Of a stretch of DNA of 60,217 bases, positions 32,228 through 41,266 are shown piece by piece (positions within the stretch are counted from its first letter, which is position 1; each line of letters starts with the position of its first letter). The stretch covers positions 1-60,217 of the forward strand of contig JAKFWA010000125.1 in NCBI GenBank assembly GCA_021732995.1, given 5' to 3'. The position numbers and the translations under genes were made by a program. This DNA comes from Planctomycetaceae bacterium. GTDB lineage: Bacteria; Planctomycetota; Planctomycetia; Planctomycetales; Planctomycetaceae. Below the pieces are notes generated by a model, which did not search any database, was not told the origin of the DNA, and saw only the letters and a list, made by a program, of their open reading frames with translations.

Positions 32228-35200
32228 GTGAGACTTCACTTCATTATTCTGATCGCTTTGCTTGTTGTTCCTGTCGGAGCGGTGTTGAGAGCGGATGATG
32301 GCCTTGCGGCAATTGGGGGAACGGCACTCGACAAGAGCACGTTCAGTCAATGGCTGGACGGTCGGGAAACGCCGATCTCTGAAGCCGAGGCCAAAGGTGG
32401 TCCGATGGCTGTTGTGTGGACTGCTCGGACTCGACCGGAGTTTCGGGGCGTGAGATTCGGTGAAGGACGAGCGGCCGGTGTCCGGCATCTGCGAATCGGA
32501 TTCTCAGAAAGCATCACCGTTGGCAGCGTGCTGGTGCGTGGTGGCGGAACCTTAAGCCTTTTGAAGGCCGATAAGGTCTACCCCGGCGACTTGGCGGACG
32601 ATTCGCAGTGGGTACCGGCGGAGCGATTGGTGAGTGGCAGCGCCTCGCGGCTGGAGGTCGACAACGAAGGGTATGCGCTGTGGGTACTTCCCGAGAGAAT
32701 GAAGACGCGAGCGCTGCGGTTCAGTCACGTTCCGCAGGCTGGCGATCGCGAGATGGCGGGCTGGCTCGGTGGAGCGTGGATTCTCGAATCTCGGTTGGGA
32801 AATGTCGCACCACAGGCGATCGCTCAGTCAGTCGCACGTGATGACGTCAGTGCGAAGCTCGTGGACGAATCGAATAACCGTCAGTGGCAGACGTGGGACA
32901 ACGGCGAAAAGGGAGCCGTGCAACCAATCTCGGGTGAGCACCCTGAGTTTGTCACTCTGAACTGGCCCAAGCCCGTCGCTCTGGATGGCATCTGCCTGTT
33001 GTGGACGGGTTTTGCCGAGGTCGAAGTTGAAACTCTCGCGGGCGGCAATTGGAAACGAGTCGCCAGCCGCGATGGCATGGATTCGCTCTACCCGCTCGCG
33101 CTGGGACCGCACTGGATCGGGTTTGAAAAGACGACCACGCAGTCTTTGCGATTACGAATTATCAAGGGAGCCAAGTCGGGGCATCCCCATCTGACGGACA
33201 AGGTGAAGGAAGGCCGACGAGTCTGGCTGGGCGAAGTGATGGCCGTTAACTCGTTGGCCAAGGATGCCTCGCTGGCGAGTCTCGTACTACCGAAAGTCGC
33301 GGAGGAACCCCCGCCGATTCCGGTCAAGTTTTCGCTTCCGGAAGCGGGTGTTGTCACGTTGGTCATCGAGGACCAGCAAGGGCGTCGCGTCCGCAACCTC
33401 GTCAGCGAAACGCCGTTCCCCGCAGGTGACAACATTGCCTGGTGGGACGGTAGCGACGATCTGCTCCGCGATCCCGAAGCGGCGCGGCATGGCGTCTATC
33501 ACATTCCGACTCGACCCGTCTCGCCGGGCAAGTACACAGTTCGTGGCCTGTGGCATCAGCCTCTGAAGCTGAGGTACGAATTCAGCATCTACAACGCGGG
33601 AAAACCGGCTTGGGTGACCGCCGATAACACGGGCTGCTGGCTGACGACTCACACGCCGCCCACCAGTATTGCCGTGGTGCCGGGTTCGCGCACCTCCGAT
33701 GGAAAGCCGCTGGTGTTCATGGGAGCCTTCGTGGCCGAAGGTGGGCATGGACTGCAATGGCTCCGCGAGGATGGTACGAAGCTCGGCGGGCAGGGCTGGG
33801 TTGGCGGAACTTGGACCGGTGCTCCAACGCTGACCGTGGATTTTGGTCCGCAGGCCATCACCGATCATCTCTGCTATGTCGGTTCAAGTTGGGAAGGCGA
33901 ACTGCGACTCACGGCCAAGACGCGTGGCCTTACCGATCAGCCAGTGCTAAAGCTGAAACTTGGCGACGAGTTCGACAAACGTAAGAAGGGCGTTACTGAG
34001 CCACCTGCCTTGGATGGTTTTGATGGCGGCGAGAAGATCTTCGTGCTGGGAGGAATTGCCGCCCGCGATGGTAAGTTGATTTGTTCGCTCGTGCGTCAGA
34101 ACGAGCTGCTGGTTGTGGACATTAAGGCAGGGAAGATTGCTTCCCGTATCTCGCTGCCGAATCCACGTGGCCTGGCGTTTGATGCTCAAGGTCGATTGCT
34201 GGTACTCAGCGGCAAGCAGCTTGTGCGGTTCGCAACCGTGACAAGTAAGCCCGAGGCGATTGTCGCCACCGGTCTTGATGATCCGCGGCATCTGGCGGTG
34301 GATGGGAAGGGCAACCTTCTCATCACGGATCGGGGCTCCGCGCATCAGGTGAGGGTCTTCAGCGACTCCGGCAAGCTGTTGAGCCACATCGGTAAGCCGG
34401 GCGAGCCAACGATCGGGAACTATGATCCGCAGCACCTCAATAATCCGAACGGCATCGCAGTAGATTCGCAGGGGCGCGTGTGGGTGGCGGAAGCCGATAA
34501 CTATCCTCGTCGAGTGTCGCTCTGGTCGCCGAAAGGGGACCTGTTGAATGCGTTCTATGGCCCCACTGAATACGGTGGCGGTGGAGTCCTCGATCCGCAG
34601 GACAGCTCTCGGTTCTTCTACAAGGGGATGGAGTTCAAGCTCGATTGGAAAGCGGGAACCGATCAGTTGACGCGAGTCTTCTGGCGTCCCGATCCGCTGC
34701 TCGAGGCGCACTACGGTCACTATTCACCCGACACGCCGCTGTATCCAAACCTGGCATCCAAACAGCGCTACTTCACCAGTTGCTACACCCATACGCCTAC
34801 CAACGGCGACAACGTCGCCTTTATTTGGCTCGACGGCGCGAAGCGAACGCAACTGGTCGCAGCTCTCGGCAATGCACACGCCTGGCCGATCTTGCGACAG
34901 CCAGAGTTTCGCAAGGGCTGGCCTGCAGGCACGAAGCCTGAAGATGAGAACCCAAAGCCGGATCAGCTTGCAACATTCTCGTGGACCGACAGCAATCGCG
35001 ATGGTCGACCTCAGCCGGACGAAGTGAAATTCCTTAAGGAGCGTTCGGCCGGTGTCACTGTGATGAATGATCTATCGGTCGTGGTGGCTCTGTTGGGCGA
35101 CAAGAACGTTCGTTTCGCTTCAACGATCGACTCTGACGGACTGCCTCGGTACGACCTTACTCGTCCGGATGATCTTGGGCCTGCAGGAGGTCGAACTCCC

Positions 35201-36517
35201 TCCAGTGGTGGCAATCAATCACTCACCGAGTCTGGTGGTTGGACGATTACAACCAATGCGCCGGAGCCGTTCTCGCCCTATGGTCTGGGCGGTAAGTTTC
35301 GGGGTGAACCGCGCTGGAGCTATCCCAGCCCGTGGCCCGGTCTGCACGCCAGCCACGAGGCTGCGGTTCCCGATCAGCCCGGCATGGTTGTTGGTCACAC
35401 ACGATTGCTTGGCGGCTGGGTCAACGGGCAGGCGGGTCCGATGTTCTGCGTCAACGGCAACATGGGGAACATGTACCTCATCACTGCTGATGGCATGTTT
35501 GTGAGCACGTTGTTTCACGATATCCGCCTGAAGCCGAACTGGGCGGCACCCGTTGCTACGCGAAACATGGACGTGACGGATGTGTCACTGCACGACGAAA
35601 ACTTCTGGCCGAGTATCACGCAAACTGCAGACGGCCGCGTCTTCCTGGTCGACGGTGCGCGCACGAGTCTCGTGCGCGTGGACGGGCTGGATACGCTGCG
35701 CCGTTTGCCGGAAAGCTCGTTGACGGTTACGCCCGATGATCTGCAGAGGGCTCGTGAATGGTTCGCGCGCGCCGAGTCGCGACGTCAGCAGCAGCGCGGT
35801 TCCGGAGTGCTCGCGGTGTCTCGTCGCAAGACCGCACCTCAAGTGGATGGCAAGCTCGACGACTGGCCAACAACCACCGAATGGGCCTTTATCGACCGTC
35901 GCGGCACGAAGGCAAATTTCAATAGTGACTCGCGACCGTACGAAGTGAGCGCCGCAGTCGCGTTCACCGATACGCATCTCTTTGCTGCCTGGCGCACGAC
36001 GGAAAAGAATCTGTTGACCAACAGTGGTGAAACGCCGCTTGCGTTGTTCAAACACGGCGGCTGCCTGGACATCATGCTGGCTACCGATCCAGCAGCGGCA
36101 CCCGACCGGGCGGCTCCTGTGGCCGGCGATCAGCGGCTGCTTGTGACCCAGGTGAAAGGTCAAACGCGCGCCTTGCTCTATCGTGCCAAGGTTTCAGGTA
36201 CGAAGACGCCCGTAGCATTCAGCAGCCCGTGGCGGAGCTACTCGATTGATGTTGTTGAAGACATCAGTCAGCACGTCGCGTGCTCAACGGATGGGGCTGG
36301 CAACTATGAAATCGGGGTTGCGCTGCAAACCCTTTACTGGCAGCCGCAGCTCGGGAAAACCTACCGCGCGGACATCGGCGTGCTGCGAGGCTCCAACGGC
36401 CAGACGACCCAGCGCGTGTATTGGAGCAACAAAGCCACCGCCATCACCGCCGACGTTCCCAGCGAAGCCGAACTCACCCCTCGACTTTGGGGCCAGTGGA
36501 AGCTGATCGGCGAATGA
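32228..36517 (+). CDS. Giant exported NHL-propeller protein with discoidin-like, FlgD-like and CBM9-like domains
   Basis: The 1,429-residue protein starts at GTG 32228 with AAGGAA upstream and has a signal peptide (about 1-21). Two discoidin-like stretches lie at about 55-190 and 225-345. A FlgD-like Ig domain (IPVKFSLPEAGVVTLVIEDQ, SPGKYTVRGLW) spans about 355-460. NHL repeats (NNPNGIAVDSQGRVWVAEADN) lie near 680-770. D921-S-N-R-D-G-R-P-Q-P-D-E932 is an EF-hand-like loop in the same relative place as in the upstream gene. A CBM9-like domain (APQVDGKLDDWPTTTEW) covers about 1200-1425. The domain order suggests it is a paralogue of the upstream protein that gained N-terminal modules. Its function is unknown; binding to glycans is inference. 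Confidence 0.78.
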   Translation: MRLHFIILIALLVVPVGAVLRADDGLAAIGGTALDKSTFSQWLDGRETPISEAEAKGGPMAVVWTARTRPEFRGVRFGEGRAAGVRHLRIGFSESITVGSVLVRGGGTLSLLKADKVYPGDLADDSQWVPAERLVSGSASRLEVDNEGYALWVLPERMKTRALRFSHVPQAGDREMAGWLGGAWILESRLGNVAPQAIAQSVARDDVSAKLVDESNNRQWQTWDNGEKGAVQPISGEHPEFVTLNWPKPVALDGICLLWTGFAEVEVETLAGGNWKRVASRDGMDSLYPLALGPHWIGFEKTTTQSLRLRIIKGAKSGHPHLTDKVKEGRRVWLGEVMAVNSLAKDASLASLVLPKVAEEPPPIPVKFSLPEAGVVTLVIEDQQGRRVRNLVSETPFPAGDNIAWWDGSDDLLRDPEAARHGVYHIPTRPVSPGKYTVRGLWHQPLKLRYEFSIYNAGKPAWVTADNTGCWLTTHTPPTSIAVVPGSRTSDGKPLVFMGAFVAEGGHGLQWLREDGTKLGGQGWVGGTWTGAPTLTVDFGPQAITDHLCYVGSSWEGELRLTAKTRGLTDQPVLKLKLGDEFDKRKKGVTEPPALDGFDGGEKIFVLGGIAARDGKLICSLVRQNELLVVDIKAGKIASRISLPNPRGLAFDAQGRLLVLSGKQLVRFATVTSKPEAIVATGLDDPRHLAVDGKGNLLITDRGSAHQVRVFSDSGKLLSHIGKPGEPTIGNYDPQHLNNPNGIAVDSQGRVWVAEADNYPRRVSLWSPKGDLLNAFYGPTEYGGGGVLDPQDSSRFFYKGMEFKLDWKAGTDQLTRVFWRPDPLLEAHYGHYSPDTPLYPNLASKQRYFTSCYTHTPTNGDNVAFIWLDGAKRTQLVAALGNAHAWPILRQPEFRKGWPAGTKPEDENPKPDQLATFSWTDSNRDGRPQPDEVKFLKERSAGVTVMNDLSVVVALLGDKNVRFASTIDSDGLPRYDLTRPDDLGPAGGRTPSSGGNQSLTESGGWTITTNAPEPFSPYGLGGKFRGEPRWSYPSPWPGLHASHEAAVPDQPGMVVGHTRLLGGWVNGQAGPMFCVNGNMGNMYLITADGMFVSTLFHDIRLKPNWAAPVATRNMDVTDVSLHDENFWPSITQTADGRVFLVDGARTSLVRVDGLDTLRRLPESSLTVTPDDLQRAREWFARAESRRQQQRGSGVLAVSRRKTAPQVDGKLDDWPTTTEWAFIDRRGTKANFNSDSRPYEVSAAVAFTDTHLFAAWRTTEKNLLTNSGETPLALFKHGGCLDIMLATDPAAAPDRAAPVAGDQRLLVTQVKGQTRALLYRAKVSGTKTPVAFSSPWRSYSIDVVEDISQHVACSTDGAGNYEIGVALQTLYWQPQLGKTYRADIGVLRGSNGQTTQRVYWSNKATAITADVPSEAELTPRLWGQWKLIGE

Positions 36518-36581
36518 TTTTGTGTGCGTCGTTGCCGGTCTCCCGACCTCGCTACGGCGGGGGTTACACTCGCGGAATCAC

Positions 36582-38072
36582 CTAGGTTCCACAGAATGTT
36601 CGGTAGGTACTCTCGTCAGACGGAGGTTGTCGATACGCAGCCGCGGCTGCTTCGGAACCAAGCTCGTAGGGCTTAGTCACTGCATCCAGCAGTCGCTGGA
36701 ACACCGAGAGGTCGTCGTGGTCCTCCGCTGCCGCGAGTGCTTCCTCAACACGGTGGTTCCGGGGGATGACGGCCGGGTTGAGGGCCCTCATCGCCGTGCG
36801 GGCTGAGGAGTTCGGCCGCTCCTCTCTGCTGAGCCGGAGCTGCCACTGCGTGTGCCATGCCCGGAAGCTGGCGTCCTGGTACTGGTCTCCGGTTGGGTAC
36901 TCAGCCTCCGATAGATCGCGGAAAGTGTTCGTGAAATCAGCCTCGTTTTCCTGCATCCAAGCCAGAAGCGACTCGGCTAATTCCTGGTCTCCAGCCTCAA
37001 TCCTCTCAAGACCGAGCTTCGCCCTCATTCCTGCCAGCCAGTGTTGCTTGTGTAGAGCCGGGAATTCGTTGAGTGCCTCTGCCGCCAAAGCAACTGCCTG
37101 GTCCTGCTGAGGAGCCAAGAGGGGTAACAGTGATTCGGCGAATCGCGCCAGGTTCCACTGTGTAATGGCGGGTTGGTTGCCATAGCCGTAACGACCGCCG
37201 CTATCGATCGAACTGTAGACCGTGTCCGGATGGTAGGCATTCATGAATGCACACGGGCCATAGTCAATGGTTTCACCGGAGATCGCCATGTTGTCGGTGT
37301 TCATCACTCCGTGGATGAACCCAACGAGTTGCCACTGGGCAACGAGCTTTGCCTGCCGCTCCATGACCGCCCGAAAGAACTCCAGGTACCGATTCGGTAA
37401 GTTCACAAGTTCCGGATAGTGGCGGCCGATTGCATAATCTGCGAGCACTCGCAGGTTCGCTTCGTCCCGTCTGGCTATCAGGTACTCAAACGTCCCAAAC
37501 CGAATGTGACTGGCCGCCACTCGAGTGAGGATTGCTCCCTTCTGCGCGGTCTGCCGATAGACCGGTTCGCCAGTCGCAACAACGGCCAGGCTGCGCGTGG
37601 TTGGTATACCCAGAGCGAACATGGCCTCGCTGATGATGTACTCACGGAGCATTGGGCCAAGAGCGGCCCGGCCATCGCCACGACGCGAAAACTGCGTCTG
37701 CCCGGCGCCCTTCAACTGAATGTCGACGAGTTGCCCGGACGGTAAACGATGCTCGCCCAGCAGAATCGCGCGGCCGTCACCAAGCATCGTGAAGTGGCCG
37801 TATTGATGCCCGGCATAAGCCTGTGCGATCGGCTTGGCACCACTCGGCAGATCCTGTCCCGCAAATAGCGATGCAATGGCGTCTGGTGACAATCCATTGA
37901 AGTCGAGGCCTAATTTTTGGGCCAGTTGATGATTCAGGATTACCAACCGAGGCGCTTTGACAGTGGCCGGTTTCGCAGCAGCGAAAAAGGCATCAGGCAA
38001 CCGCGAGTAAGTGTTGTCGAACCGCCATCCAATCGAATTCTGCTCGGCCCCAGCCGCGTTCAAGTCTGCCAT
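36582..38072 (-). CDS. selO: Protein adenylyltransferase SelO
   Basis: The 496-residue protein is a full-length SelO (YdiU) pseudokinase. Residues matching the characterised Pseudomonas enzyme with a constant offset of eight are all present: K121, E144, R184, D260-N261 in NTDN and D270 in IDYGP. SelO transfers AMP from ATP to protein hydroxyl groups and is linked to redox stress. The last residues are F-C494-G-T496, a Cys three from the end, at the place of selenocysteine in animal SelO. Start ATG 38072 has GGAGGAG upstream. It is convergent with the giant gene and divergent from the next gene. Confidence 0.95.
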   Translation of the reverse strand: MADLNAAGAEQNSIGWRFDNTYSRLPDAFFAAAKPATVKAPRLVILNHQLAQKLGLDFNGLSPDAIASLFAGQDLPSGAKPIAQAYAGHQYGHFTMLGDGRAILLGEHRLPSGQLVDIQLKGAGQTQFSRRGDGRAALGPMLREYIISEAMFALGIPTTRSLAVVATGEPVYRQTAQKGAILTRVAASHIRFGTFEYLIARRDEANLRVLADYAIGRHYPELVNLPNRYLEFFRAVMERQAKLVAQWQLVGFIHGVMNTDNMAISGETIDYGPCAFMNAYHPDTVYSSIDSGGRYGYGNQPAITQWNLARFAESLLPLLAPQQDQAVALAAEALNEFPALHKQHWLAGMRAKLGLERIEAGDQELAESLLAWMQENEADFTNTFRDLSEAEYPTGDQYQDASFRAWHTQWQLRLSREERPNSSARTAMRALNPAVIPRNHRVEEALAAAEDHDDLSVFQRLLDAVTKPYELGSEAAAAAYRQPPSDESTYRTFCGT

Positions 38073-38306
38073 TCCGCTCCTCCGCTGACACCAGGAAGAA
38101 CCTCAGTGTAACCCGCGAGTGAAAGCAAAGAGAGGCTGGAAGCAGCCTCGACTCAAACGGTTGACGTCGAACTGCAATTGCGAACATTAGGCCGTTGACG
38201 GAGCAGCAGTTCGTCGCCAACGTGTTCGAAGTCACTATGAGCAGACGTCGTGGCCGACTGGAGTTGGCTCGCACATTGCCAAACATAACTGTTCGGTCAG
38301 CTTACT

Positions 38307-39074
38307 ATGATGACCTTGAAGCACTGGTGCCTGACGATCGTCTTTACCGCAATCACTCGGTTTGCCACCGCACAGCCGGTTGAAATTCCACGCCACCCAG
38401 ATCGCACACTCGAAGCGAGTGCCTGCTTTCTCGGCTATCCGAACGCCATGCTCTTTCACACTGCGTTCCACGGCCAGAATACAACGCGCTATCTACTACT
38501 CAAATCGAGCCTTCGTTCTGAGGTTGTGGCGAAATGGTTAGACCTGAGCGAAGAACAAATCAAGAGAATTGAAAACCTCGCTCCGGCGAATACCCAAGGT
38601 GCTCGCGGAGTCGATCCCAACGACTCTGTGGATGAGCAGGTGGTCGATCGTGAATACTTTGCATTCCTGACGGAGTTGCAGATGAAGCGACTCGATGCGC
38701 TCGCCATCCGCTTCGATGGCCTTTCTGCTCTGACTCGACGCAGTCTCAAACGCGAACTTCAGATCAACGACGATTCGCACGCAGCGATCTGCAAGTTCGT
38801 GGCAAAAATGCGTAATGATATCGTTCTGCCTAGGTTTCGCGTGAACTTCGCCGCCACCTTGCCCAACGACCACGAGTATCGAGAAGTAGATTTTGCGGCC
38901 AGACTTCACGCTCACACGAATCTCTCAATACTCCAATTCTTGGGCGAAGATGAACGCAAACGACTTCACGCTTTTCTAGCGACGCACTCAAATAATGAGG
39001 CAATTATAGCAATCGAGAATCTGGCCCCACTTCCGCAAGGTTTATCGGCTCTGCATGAGTTACGCAAAAAGTAA
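38307..39074 (+). CDS. Exported protein of unknown function
   Basis: The 255-residue protein has a hydrophobic N-terminus (LKHWCLTIVFTAITRFATAQP) that fits a signal peptide cut near residue 22. The rest is mostly helical and charged, with two similar stretches, LRSEVVAKWLDLSEEQIKRI and FLTELQMKRLDALAIRF, that resemble the helical Spy/CpxP-like LTxxQ pattern seen in several planctomycete exported proteins. I do not recognise a family. The start is ATG 38307 or the next ATG. It is divergent from selO and convergent with the esterase gene. Confidence 0.6.
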   Translation: MMTLKHWCLTIVFTAITRFATAQPVEIPRHPDRTLEASACFLGYPNAMLFHTAFHGQNTTRYLLLKSSLRSEVVAKWLDLSEEQIKRIENLAPANTQGARGVDPNDSVDEQVVDREYFAFLTELQMKRLDALAIRFDGLSALTRRSLKRELQINDDSHAAICKFVAKMRNDIVLPRFRVNFAATLPNDHEYREVDFAARLHAHTNLSILQFLGEDERKRLHAFLATHSNNEAIIAIENLAPLPQGLSALHELRKK

Positions 39075-39161
39075 TGGGCCATCAATGCTGGGGCGACCGG
39101 TGTCTGAAGTCGCAAGAGTTCGGCTACATGTTATTTCGGCTTTGATCGACCACTGAGCCGC

Positions 39162-39179
39162 AGTTCGGAAGGCCGAGCT
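39162..39179. repeat. Hairpin between convergent genes (REP-like or terminator)
   Basis: AGTTCGG at 39162-39168 and CCGAGCT at 39173-39179 form a seven-base stem with one G-T pair and a loop AAGG. There is no T-run on the plus strand after it. It lies in the 114-bp gap between two convergent genes, ten bases from the esterase stop. It could stop transcription from either side or be an interspersed repeat. Confidence 0.4.
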
Positions 39180-39188
39180 ACCGCGAAG

Positions 39189-41147
39189 CTACTTCGTGTT
39201 CAGCTTGTTCTCGGCATCGGAACCGAGCCAGCGGGGGACTGGTGGCATCTTGCCAGCGTCTCGGCCACCGTAGTTGGCTGTGAAGTGGCCGCCAAAGGGA
39301 TCGATCACCATGCGGCACTCGGTTTTTTCTGGTAGGGCGTTGATGGCTGTCAGCACCCCTTCAACAGGGCCGGTGAAGTCGAACAGAGCAAGATAGAACT
39401 TGACCGGTGCGTGGACGCGGTGAGCGAAGCACGGGGGATCGAAGTAACGAATTACTTCGGCCACTTGTTTGGGATCTGATCCTGCAGGCGCACGTGGGCC
39501 CCAGGTGGTGAGTCCCAGCACCGTCCAGTCGATTCGCATCATGGCGATGGTGTTACCGGTCACACTGGTAACGGGTCTCAACCCGGCCAGGACCAGCGAC
39601 AAGCCACCGCCCTGGCTGCCTCCGCGCAGATGGACGTTGCCATTACACAGCCGATGCTTGCGAATAATGTCGTAGCAACGGACAAGGCAGGTATAGCTAT
39701 ATCGCAACATAGTGGTCTCACGCTTGGTGATGCCACTGGTCATGTAGTCAAAGTCGCTTTTCGCGGGGTAGTTCGTGATGTCGCCGCCATGCACTGCGGC
39801 AGCGATCCACAATTCGCCGTTGGCGGGTTGCGCCTGACCCGGTTGATAGACACTCACGGCTGGGCATTGGACTGTGGCATCGACTTGTTTGTCCGCCTTG
39901 GGTTCATAGAGCCACGCCCATGCCCAGCGGCCTTCCCATGCGCGGAACTTGGCGAGATAGACCTTACCGGCGGTTGTTTCCTTCTCCGGTAACTCGGTCA
40001 GCGTGAGGTCGAGCGGAACCTTTTCCAGCTCCGCGAGCGTCTGATCCCAGAACTCATCAAAGCCTTCGGGCGGCTTGACTGGTGCGACTTTCTGGGGCTG
40101 ATACAGGAATCCGATTCGCTTGGCGTACAAATCTTTCTCGCCATCGCTGACGATGATGTTGCCGATGTAATGACCGGGCTCAGCGGGTTGAATCGCAAGG
40201 TCTAGTTTGAGTGCCGTTGCTCCCGCCTCAATGTTGAGCGGAACTTCAGCCGTTACCTTCTTGTCTTTGAAGACGTAGTTGTGGCCCTCGAATCGCAGCT
40301 TCCCTTTGAGCGACTGACCGTAGTAAGCGGCGATCTGCACAGGAAACACAATCGGTCGATTCTCCGGGAACAAGTGGTCCGGATTGGGCGAGGTGATCGA
40401 CAACTCGACGGACCCTCCAACGTCAACCTTCGGATGGATCTTGATCTGTCGCAGGATCGGCTTAGACAGTTTCGACATCTCGGCGAATAACAGAAAATCG
40501 CCGCGCCGCGTTGTCTGGACGTTGGGGCGGACGTCGTTAAAGCTCGCAATCCAGAAGCTGTTCTGGAACTCGACGCCGGCTCCATTCTGCGCGATGAAGG
40601 TGTAGTTGCCCGGTTCCGGATTTCCCTTCCCGGGCCAGCCGAGATCTCCCTGCTGCAACGCATCGACCACTCGATGCAATTTGGGAGACATCCAGAAATC
40701 GAGATTGCCGTTGGGGTAGCCCTCGTTCAGAGCGTAGCTGGCTCCCTTGGGAAAACCTCCAAAGGCGACAGAGAAGGCAGACTCTTCAAACGTGTAAGTC
40801 AGAACCCAACCGTCACCTTGGGTCTTCAAAGCGTTGCCTTCGATCGTCACCGGTCCCGTCAGCAGGAACGTCGGAGTCCAACTGCGATGATGACTGGCAA
40901 AGACCGCCGGGACATCCACGACAGCTCCGTTGATGTTCAGCTTGCGTTCCTGCGCGAGAAATTCCTCGCCCGAAACGACCAGTGAAGTTATCGCGCCGGT
41001 GGCATCCAGCTTCGCCTGATAGGCGGCCGTCTTGACCTCGAAACCTTTTCCATCAGCGATCGGCGCAACGACAACTTCGGCCCGAACGATCACTGCGTTC
41101 AGCAGCAAAGAGAACAAGAGAACCACGCGGAGCGAAAGACAACGCAT
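39189..41147 (-). CDS. Exported acetyl xylan esterase / cephalosporin-C deacetylase-type hydrolase
   Basis: The 652-residue protein has a signal peptide (about 1-23). Residues about 24-350 are beta-rich and unlike known enzymes. The C-terminal part (about 355-640) is an AXE1-type alpha/beta hydrolase: PPEGFDEFWDQTLAELEKVP at its start, nucleophile S511 in GGSQGG, an acidic residue in LFDFTGP and the final His in PFGGHF. It should remove acetyl groups from plant or algal polysaccharides. The N-terminal extension is longer than in typical members and may bind the substrate. ATG 41147 has GAGGAG upstream. It lies about 120 bp downstream of the oxidoreductase gene on the same strand. Confidence 0.85.
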   Translation of the reverse strand: MRCLSLRVVLLFSLLLNAVIVRAEVVVAPIADGKGFEVKTAAYQAKLDATGAITSLVVSGEEFLAQERKLNINGAVVDVPAVFASHHRSWTPTFLLTGPVTIEGNALKTQGDGWVLTYTFEESAFSVAFGGFPKGASYALNEGYPNGNLDFWMSPKLHRVVDALQQGDLGWPGKGNPEPGNYTFIAQNGAGVEFQNSFWIASFNDVRPNVQTTRRGDFLLFAEMSKLSKPILRQIKIHPKVDVGGSVELSITSPNPDHLFPENRPIVFPVQIAAYYGQSLKGKLRFEGHNYVFKDKKVTAEVPLNIEAGATALKLDLAIQPAEPGHYIGNIIVSDGEKDLYAKRIGFLYQPQKVAPVKPPEGFDEFWDQTLAELEKVPLDLTLTELPEKETTAGKVYLAKFRAWEGRWAWAWLYEPKADKQVDATVQCPAVSVYQPGQAQPANGELWIAAAVHGGDITNYPAKSDFDYMTSGITKRETTMLRYSYTCLVRCYDIIRKHRLCNGNVHLRGGSQGGGLSLVLAGLRPVTSVTGNTIAMMRIDWTVLGLTTWGPRAPAGSDPKQVAEVIRYFDPPCFAHRVHAPVKFYLALFDFTGPVEGVLTAINALPEKTECRMVIDPFGGHFTANYGGRDAGKMPPVPRWLGSDAENKLNTK

Positions 41148-41266
41148 ACGGACTCCTCGATGCTGTGCTTGTCGGTGAAACCTCTGCCGTGAACGAGCGA
41201 GAAGAGCGGGAACGGGATTGCCTGATTGACGACCACCCCGTTCCCGATTTCATGCCGCAGACGACA

